This document shows, piece by piece, positions 22,067 through 26,575 of a DNA stretch of 26,575 nt. Source of the DNA: UBA8950 sp034411635 (GTDB lineage Bacteria; Chloroflexota; Anaerolineae; Anaerolineales; Villigracilaceae); the NCBI GenBank assembly GCA_034411635.1, contig DAOUML010000300.1, forward strand, positions 1-26,575, written 5' to 3'. Every line of letters begins with the position of its first letter. Positions within the stretch are counted from its first letter, which is position 1. The notes below the pieces were generated by a model that was not told the origin of the DNA, searched no databases, and saw nothing but the letters and a program-made list of their open reading frames with translations. The position numbers and the translations under genes are program-made.

Positions 22067-22327
22067 TCACCCAACCCCTTCAGATTCAGAGCCGTGAGCA
22101 TCTTCTGCCTCGGTTGCCAGCGCAACCAGAGCATCTTTATCGGTATGGCATTCCAGGCAGTAGTCGGTTTCGGCTGGCAATGCAACCAGCGGCGTAACCG
22201 TCGGTAGGGATGTTTCCTCGGCTTCTTCCGATTCTGTTACCTGGGTTGGCTCAACCACCTCGGCGGTTTGGCAACCGGTCAGGGCCAGGAAGACCAGGGC
22301 AACCAAAAGTAAAAGAAATTTTTTCAT
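22067..22327 (-). pseudogene. N-terminal part of the multihaem cytochrome c lipoprotein (signal, one CxxCH), ends at in-frame TGA
   Basis: An 86-codon stretch: lipoprotein signal KKFLLLLVALVFLALTGC with the lipobox cysteine, an acidic/threonine linker, then DYCLECHTDKDALVALA with one CxxCH haem site, ending ...SESEGVG before TGA (22069-22067). The frame continues without shift into the eleven-haem part (GGDVAPLEPWERVFV). As a stand-alone product it would be a small monohaem lipoprotein, possible but odd. ATG 22327 is chosen over GTG 22336 because AGGAG is 10 bases ahead of the ATG but almost touching the GTG. Confidence 0.65.
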
Positions 22328-22574
22328 ACGATGCACTCTCCTTGATTGTACAAATACTCACAAATACAGAATAATGCACACCGTCAATAAATAATAGTGA
22401 CAGAAATAACATTCACCCCTCAGATTTTCTTATTGAGATTGATAAGCACGGATAATAAGAAATGCTTATATCTTTGTCTCGAATGTTTAGTGAATTTAAT
22501 ACTAAAAATGAGAAATCAGGAAATTTGTATGGCCTGAGACATGACGCATTACACTATCTTTGCATCATCAAAGG
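22328..22574. other. Divergent intergenic region, no gene seen
   Basis: The 316-base AT-rich gap between the minus-strand cytochrome operon and the plus-strand kor operon (22328-22643) must hold both promoters. TTGACG occurs on the minus strand near 22396-22391 but lacks a clear -10 partner. ATAAGCA...TGCTTAT (22442-22448 with 22463-22469) is a loose inverted repeat. I see no small gene in it. Confidence 0.5.
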
Positions 22575-22606
22575 TGATATTATAAAAAAAGCATAAATAT
22601 TATGCT
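22575..22606 (+). promoter_or_regulatory. Extended -10 promoter and palindrome ahead of korDABC
   Basis: TGATATTAT (22575-22583) is an extended -10 element (TG-N-TATTAT). The palindrome AGCATAA-ATA-TTATGCT (22590-22606) covers the expected transcription start, a natural place for a repressor. The korD ATG follows about 38 bases later. Confidence 0.45.
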
Positions 22607-22643
22607 AAATCTTGTCCAACTTCTCGAATAAAAAGGAGAAAGA

Positions 22644-22883
22644 ATGCCCGCTAAAGGTTGGATCGAAGTCAGTGATTTGTATTGCAAAGGGTGTGAGCTG
22701 TGTATCAGCGCTTGTCCGCAGGAGGTGATTAGCCTGGATATGGACAGGCTTACTCCCAAGGGATACCATCCCGCCCATCTACATGCAGATGGCTGCACCG
22801 GTTGCGCAATTTGTGCGCTTGTATGCCCGGATGCAGCCATAACTGTTTATAGGGAAGTTGTAAAAGCCCCCGCCCGCGCATAA
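22644..22883 (+). CDS. korD: 2-oxoacid:ferredoxin oxidoreductase, delta subunit (2x[4Fe-4S] ferredoxin-like)
   Basis: A 79-residue bicluster ferredoxin-type subunit. It has two full cluster motifs, CKGCELCISACP (about 14-25) and CTGCAICALVCP (about 51-62). It would carry electrons from the catalytic alpha/beta subunits to free ferredoxin. GGAG lies 8 bases ahead of the ATG. It is the first gene of a tight four-gene operon in the order delta-alpha-beta-gamma, 12 bases before the alpha gene. The kor name follows the general four-subunit enzyme; the same layout serves branched-chain (VOR) enzymes. Confidence 0.88.
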   Translation: MPAKGWIEVSDLYCKGCELCISACPQEVISLDMDRLTPKGYHPAHLHADGCTGCAICALVCPDAAITVYREVVKAPARA

Positions 22884-22895
22884 AGGAGAAAAAAC

Positions 22896-24008
22896 ATGGC
22901 ACGAGAACTGATTAAAGGCAATATCGCCATGGCCGAGGCTGCCGTGCGCGCCGGGCTTGAGGCCTACTTCGGCTACCCGATTACCCCTCAAAACGAAGTC
23001 CTGGAATACCTTTCGGGCCGCCTGCCACAGTTGGGGCGCGCCTTCGTACAGGCCGAAAGCGAAGTCGCCGCCGTCAACATGGTTTATGGGGCTGCCTGCA
23101 CGGGCGCGCGCGTGATGAGTTCCTCTTCGGGGCCGGGCATGTCGCTGATGATGGAAGGAATTTCCTACATCGCCGGCACCGAATTGCCCGCTGTTTTTAT
23201 TAATGTTATGCGCGGCGGCCCAGGGCTTGGCAATATTGCCCCCTCGCAGGGCGATTACAACCAGGCTGTGCGCGGTGGTGGACATGGCGACTATCACGCC
23301 ATTGTGCTGGCCCCCGGCTCCATTCAGGAAGCCATCGATATGACCGTTTTGGCCTTCGATTTGGCCGACAAATACCGCTCCCTGGCATTTGTCTTAACCG
23401 ATGGCTCGATGGGCCAGATGATGGAACCCGCCGAATTGCCCGAAATGCGCCCCGTTAAACGCCAGCAAACCGACTGGATGGTGAGCGGTTCGCCCGGACG
23501 CCCGCGCCGAATGCTCTCCTCCATTTATCTTGAGCCATTGGACGAGGAAAAAGCCAACCTGCGCATGTTGAAAAACTGGCACGAGATTTGCAAAAATGAA
23601 GTCCGTTTCAAGGAATACTACCTCGATGATGCCGATTTTGTCGTCATTGGTTTTGGCACCTCAGGCCGCGTAGCGCTCTCTGCGGTTCGCGCGGCGCGCG
23701 CTCAGGGCATCAAGGTTGGTTTGCTGCGCCCGCTCACCGTCAACCCCTTCCCATACCAGGCGGTTGAGCAACTCATCCCCAGCACCCAGGCCTTTTTGGT
23801 GGTTGAAATGAACACCGGTCAAATGCTCGATGATATCCGCCTGACCGTACGCGGACAGGTCCCTGTCGAGTTCTACGGACGACCCGGCGGCGTGGTTCCG
23901 TTTGCAGATGACATCCTGCACGAAATCCAACGCATCAGCACCGCCCAACTTTCTGTCGATACCGACCCGCGCGCCGCCTGGCTCGAACGCGCCCTGGCAG
24001 CAGGATAA
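22896..24008 (+). CDS. korA: 2-oxoacid:ferredoxin oxidoreductase, alpha subunit (KorA/VorB type)
   Basis: A 370-residue subunit. The N-terminal pyrimidine-binding-like domain starts KGNIAMAEAAVRAGLEAYFGYPITPQNEVLEYL, with FVQAESEVAAVNMVYGAACTGARVMSSSSGPGMSLM and NVMRGGPGLGNIAPSQGDY following. These closely recall VorB, the 3-methyl-2-oxobutanoate:ferredoxin oxidoreductase subunit, from family memory. The C-terminal third (from about residue 245, DADFVVIGFGTSGRVALSAV) is the transketolase C-like domain. The enzyme decarboxylates a 2-oxoacid to an acyl-CoA, reducing ferredoxin, or runs in reverse for carbon fixation. Whether the substrate is 2-oxoglutarate or a branched-chain 2-oxoacid cannot be settled here. 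AAAGGAG is ahead of the ATG; the beta gene begins 10 bases after the stop. Confidence 0.9.
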   Translation: MARELIKGNIAMAEAAVRAGLEAYFGYPITPQNEVLEYLSGRLPQLGRAFVQAESEVAAVNMVYGAACTGARVMSSSSGPGMSLMMEGISYIAGTELPAVFINVMRGGPGLGNIAPSQGDYNQAVRGGGHGDYHAIVLAPGSIQEAIDMTVLAFDLADKYRSLAFVLTDGSMGQMMEPAELPEMRPVKRQQTDWMVSGSPGRPRRMLSSIYLEPLDEEKANLRMLKNWHEICKNEVRFKEYYLDDADFVVIGFGTSGRVALSAVRAARAQGIKVGLLRPLTVNPFPYQAVEQLIPSTQAFLVVEMNTGQMLDDIRLTVRGQVPVEFYGRPGGVVPFADDILHEIQRISTAQLSVDTDPRAAWLERALAAG

Positions 24009-24018
24009 AGGTGAAAAA

Positions 24019-24813
24019 ATGGTCACACTAACCAAACCTGAATTTGCAACCGAAGAAAATGTCGTTTACTGCCGCCCACAGGCCTTCAACGATGTTTCCA
24101 CCCACTATTGCCCCGGCTGTACGCACGGCACCGCCCACCGTCTGATCGCCGAAACCCTCGACGAAATGGGCCTGGCCGAAAAAACCATCGGCGTTGCCCC
24201 GGTTGGCTGCTCGGTCTTCATCTATAACTACTTCGAGACCGATTTCGTCGAAGCCCCGCACGGGCGCGCGCCCGCCATGGCAACCGGCGTCAAGCGCGTA
24301 CTGCCCGATCGCATCGTTTTCACCTACCAGGGCGACGGCGATTTGGCCTCAATCGGCATGGCCGAAATCATGCACGCCGCTGCGCGCGGAGAGAATATCA
24401 GCGTCTTCTTCGTCAACAACGCTATCTACGGCATGACTGGCGGACAAATGGCCCCCACCACCCTGCCCGGCATGAAAACCACCTCCAGCCCCACCGGGCG
24501 CGATGTTGAATTGCAAGGCTACCCAATTCGCATGTCTGAGATGATTTCAAAGATGGATGGCGCCGGTTATGTTGTGCGCCGCTCGCTGCATGACCCCAAG
24601 CATATTCGCCAGGCCAAAAAAGCCATTCGCACCGCCTTTGAAGTGCAGCAGCGCGGATTGGGCTTCTCGATGGTTGAATTGCTCTCCACCTGCCCAACCA
24701 ACTGGGGCATCAACCCGGTCGATTCGCTCAAATGGGTTGAGGCTCACATGCTGCCCACCTTCCCGCTTGGCGATTTCAAAATTTCAACCGAAGTGGCCGA
24801 AATCAAGGCTTAA
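24019..24813 (+). CDS. korB: 2-oxoacid:ferredoxin oxidoreductase, beta subunit (thiamine-diphosphate binding)
   Basis: A 264-residue subunit with the ThDP/Mg site GDGDLASIGMAEIMHAAARG...VFFVNNAIYGMTGGQ (about 97-142), the GDG-x(n)-NN signature of ThDP enzymes. An N-terminal YCPGCTHG is typical of the beta subunit, and APTTLPGMKTTSSPTGRD follows the NN motif. With the alpha subunit it forms the catalytic core. The ATG at 24019 is chosen because AAAGGTG lies 6 bases upstream; an earlier in-frame start lies inside korA and gives unrelated sequence. The gamma gene starts 17 bases after the stop. Confidence 0.9.
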   Translation: MVTLTKPEFATEENVVYCRPQAFNDVSTHYCPGCTHGTAHRLIAETLDEMGLAEKTIGVAPVGCSVFIYNYFETDFVEAPHGRAPAMATGVKRVLPDRIVFTYQGDGDLASIGMAEIMHAAARGENISVFFVNNAIYGMTGGQMAPTTLPGMKTTSSPTGRDVELQGYPIRMSEMISKMDGAGYVVRRSLHDPKHIRQAKKAIRTAFEVQQRGLGFSMVELLSTCPTNWGINPVDSLKWVEAHMLPTFPLGDFKISTEVAEIKA

Positions 24814-24830
24814 GAAACGGAGTGCAACCC

Positions 24831-25388
24831 ATGCAAAAAGAAATCATCATTTCCGGTTTTGGCGGCCAGGGTTCGCTGTTTGCCGGCCAAGTGTTGGCTT
24901 ACGCCGCAATGGACTTGGGCAAAGAAGTCACCTGGATTCCCTCCTACGGCCCTGAAATGCGCGGCGGCACCGCCAACTGTACTGTTGTGATTGCCGACGA
25001 AGAAATTGGCTCACCGATGGTTAAATTCCCGCCCTATGTTATCGCCCTTAACCTGCCCTCGCTTAACAAATACGAACCCATCATGCAACCTGGCGGATAC
25101 ATGATTGTCAACCAGTCGATGGTCGACCGCGAAGCCCAACGCGACGATATTACCGTCATCATGATTCCAGCCAACGACATCGCCGAAGAACTTGGCGATA
25201 AAAAATTAACCAACATGGTGACAGTTGGCGCGCTCGCGGCCGTCTTGCCTGATATTTCGATTGAAGCCTTAGAATCTGCCCTTGAAGGCCACCTGCCCAA
25301 GCGACACCAGCACCTGCTGCCCAAAAACTACGCCGCCCTGCGACGCGGATACGAAGCCGCCAAAGCCCACCTCGCCGTCGCCGCCTGA
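24831..25388 (+). CDS. korC: 2-oxoacid:ferredoxin oxidoreductase, gamma subunit
   Basis: A 185-residue gamma subunit. It begins KEIIISGFGGQGSLFAGQVLAYAAM, the glycine-rich GFGGQG signature of the POR gamma family. WIPSYGPEMRGGTANCTVVIADEEIGSP follows, the second family block, which is thought to help bind coenzyme A. ATG 24831 is preferred over GTG 24822 because CGGAG stands 8 bases ahead of the ATG and the family sequence begins there. It is the last gene of the operon, ending in TGA. Confidence 0.9.
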   Translation: MQKEIIISGFGGQGSLFAGQVLAYAAMDLGKEVTWIPSYGPEMRGGTANCTVVIADEEIGSPMVKFPPYVIALNLPSLNKYEPIMQPGGYMIVNQSMVDREAQRDDITVIMIPANDIAEELGDKKLTNMVTVGALAAVLPDISIEALESALEGHLPKRHQHLLPKNYAALRRGYEAAKAHLAVAA

Positions 25389-25408
25389 TTGAACGAATCA
25401 GGTCAACC

Positions 25409-25445
25409 AACATCTGCCCCGATACGTCCTATCGGGGCAGATGTT
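25409..25445. terminator. Terminator-like hairpin between korC and the acetyltransferase gene
   Basis: A perfect 16-bp inverted repeat (25409-25424 with 25430-25445) surrounds a 5-base loop between two converging genes. No T tract follows on either strand, so it may act as an RNA 3'-end stabiliser or a weak terminator for both. The GNAT stop codon begins three bases further on. Confidence 0.65.
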
Positions 25446-25447
25446 AG

Positions 25448-25960
25448 TTATTCAGCCAGCCTTTTGCGCATCGCAATCCGATTTTTTAACCCCATCTGCG
25501 CTTCTGCTTTGAGAATTTCCGCCAGGAATTGAAATTCACGCAGATTCTCGACCCGTTCGAACCCATGCCGGGCATAAAATGGCGCGTTCCAGGGGATGTG
25601 TTCAAAAGTGGTCAGGCTGGCGTAGCGGAATCCGCGCTGTTTGGCGACTGCGCAGGCATGTTCCAGCAGCGCGCTGCCGATTCCCTTGCGCCCGTGTTCG
25701 GGGTGTACGTCCATTTCCGCAATGTGGAAGCTATCGTCCATCGCCTGAGCCATGACAAAGCCGACCGGGCCAGCGGCTTCAACCTCGGCCACCCATAACG
25801 TCGAGTTGGCAATGCTGGCCGCCAAAATCTCCGCCGGGACGGTTTCCATCTCATCGAATGGCAATTCTTCGGCAGGGAAAATCTCTGCCGCGCGCGTTTC
25901 AATCTCTGCCAGGCGCGGGAAGTCTTCAGGTGTAGCAGGTCTAATTGTGGGGAATGTCAT
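25448..25960 (-). CDS. GNAT-family N-acetyltransferase
   Basis: A protein of about 170 residues with the Gcn5-related fold. TIRPATPEDFPRLAEIE is the usual N-terminal strand and helix, and AEMDVHPEHGRKGIGSALLEHACAVAKQRG (about 80-110) is motif A with the acetyl-CoA loop (R/Q-x-x-G-x-G/A as HGRKGIG). WNAPFYARHGFERV is the motif B end. The acceptor is unknown; the amino-acid pattern fits small-molecule or protein N-acetyltransferases equally. Two adjacent ATGs (25963 and 25960) are possible; the second sits at better distance from AAGGG. Monocistronic. Confidence 0.85.
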   Translation of the reverse strand: MTFPTIRPATPEDFPRLAEIETRAAEIFPAEELPFDEMETVPAEILAASIANSTLWVAEVEAAGPVGFVMAQAMDDSFHIAEMDVHPEHGRKGIGSALLEHACAVAKQRGFRYASLTTFEHIPWNAPFYARHGFERVENLREFQFLAEILKAEAQMGLKNRIAMRKRLAE

Positions 25961-26060
25961 CATGCCCTTGATTATATATGAAATCTTTTCTCATCTCAAA
26001 AACCGTCGTGTCCCGTCGTATCCGTCGTGGTTAAAAATTTTGCAAATCTCATAACTTCCT

Positions 26061-26091
26061 TTGACGTTTTTCATACATTCGCGCATTAAAT
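26061..26091 (+). promoter_or_regulatory. Possible promoter of the Hsp20 gene
   Basis: TTGACG (26061-26066) is followed after 17-19 bases by an AT-rich CATTAAAT (26084-26091). The -35 box is good and the -10 box is poor, which suits a regulated or alternative promoter. No CIRCE repeat is seen. AAAGGAGG then lies 8 bases ahead of the ATG. Confidence 0.4.
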
Positions 26092-26131
26092 TAAAAGCGT
26101 AAATCCAAACCATCATAAAAGGAGGTTCACT

Positions 26132-26572
26132 ATGTCCAATTTAACCCGTTGGGAGCCAATGCGCGAAATGATGACCCTGCGCGAAGCCATGAATCACTTG
26201 TTCGATGACGCCTTCACGCGCCCGCTCAGCATCAGTGCAGTCTCCGCCATGCCCGCCATCGACCTGTACCAGACCGACGACGAAATCGTTGTCAAAGCCG
26301 CCCTGCCCGGCATCAAACCGGACGAGGTACAGATTTCCGTCACCGGCGACGTGCTCACCCTGCGCGGCGAATTCAAACGCCAAGAAGAGCAAAAAGAAGC
26401 CACCTGGCACATCCGCGAACAGCGATCCGGCATCTTTGAACGCTCGGTTATGCTGCCCACCGAAGTCCAGACCGACAAATCCAAGGCCGACTTCGAAAAT
26501 GGCATCCTGACCATCACCCTGCCCAAGGCCGAAGCGGTCAAGCCGCGCACCATCAGCATCAAAGCCAAATAA
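26132..26572 (+). CDS. Hsp20-family small heat-shock protein (alpha-crystallin domain)
   Basis: A 146-residue small heat-shock protein, complete within the window. A short N-terminal arm (NLTRWEPMREMMTLREAMNHLFDDAF) leads to the alpha-crystallin domain (about 44-135): PAIDLYQTDDEIVVKAALPGIKPDEVQISVTGDVLTLRGEF, and then ADFENGILTITLPK, the family A-x-x-x-x-G-I-L-x-x-x-L-P signature. The C-terminal tail RTISIKAK holds the I-x-I motif that joins dimers into oligomers. It holds unfolding proteins in an ATP-independent way. The ribosome site AAGGAGG is near consensus. Confidence 0.93.
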   Translation: MSNLTRWEPMREMMTLREAMNHLFDDAFTRPLSISAVSAMPAIDLYQTDDEIVVKAALPGIKPDEVQISVTGDVLTLRGEFKRQEEQKEATWHIREQRSGIFERSVMLPTEVQTDKSKADFENGILTITLPKAEAVKPRTISIKAK

Positions 26573-26575
26573 GGC

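Noticed and set aside
22057..22069. A frameshift splitting the multihaem cytochrome
   Set aside because: Both parts are in the same reading frame; the interruption is a single TGA codon.
20912..22327. TGA read as Gly or Trp through a variant genetic code
   Set aside because: At least three intact genes in the window (C25-like peptidase, L,D-transpeptidase, korC) end in TGA at the expected family length.
25409..25445. Classical rho-independent terminator for korC
   Set aside because: The stem is perfect but neither side has a T run, so I list it only as terminator-like.

Overview
The window reads like a bacterial chromosome segment, most likely Chloroflexota (Anaerolineae or a relative). This is inference from gene style, not proof. 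The signs are a nSTAND-WD40 protein, a four-subunit 2-oxoacid:ferredoxin oxidoreductase, Tat-exported single-copy enzymes, lipoproteins with acidic linkers, and short palindromic repeats between genes. No rRNA, tRNA, CRISPR array, transposase or phage gene was seen.

Layout. 1-3.6 kb (minus strand): a FAD-dependent oxidoreductase, a response regulator without a DNA-binding domain and an eight-helix UPF0104 membrane protein, separated by palindromic repeat elements. 3.7-14.0 kb (minus strand): a compact six-gene operon bounded by strong hairpins. In transcription order it encodes a C39-like cysteine peptidase with three SH3-like domains, a CHAT-SIR2 fusion, a membrane-anchored nSTAND ATPase with about 14 WD40 blades, a C25/caspase-like peptidase, and two small proteins. 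14.3-16.0 kb (minus): a DeaD-type RNA helicase with a long, terminator-containing leader. 16.3-18.0 kb (plus): a Tat-exported L,D-transpeptidase and a two-CBS protein. 18.1-22.3 kb (minus): an MsrP-like molybdoenzyme, a four-rhodanese lipoprotein and a 12-haem cytochrome c lipoprotein whose frame is broken by a single in-frame TGA. 22.6-25.4 kb (plus): korDABC. 25.4-26.6 kb: a GNAT acetyltransferase and an Hsp20 chaperone.

The best candidate for an undescribed system is the 3.7-14.0 kb operon. It combines three unrelated kinds of cysteine peptidase, a SIR2 (NAD-consuming type) domain and a STAND switch with a two-propeller sensor. Its last three genes share a roughly 100-residue domain that I do not recognise, with a GD-x(4)-L strand motif and an invariant H-x(10)-R helix motif. 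STAND, CHAT and SIR2 modules are known from bacterial conflict and self-killing systems. The three-protein domain set and this gene combination are what look new.

Other points worth a look are the TGA-interrupted cytochrome (nonsense change, assembly error, or selenocysteine, since a hairpin sits where a bacterial SECIS would), the duplicated two-rhodanese unit, and the candidate attenuator ahead of the helicase.
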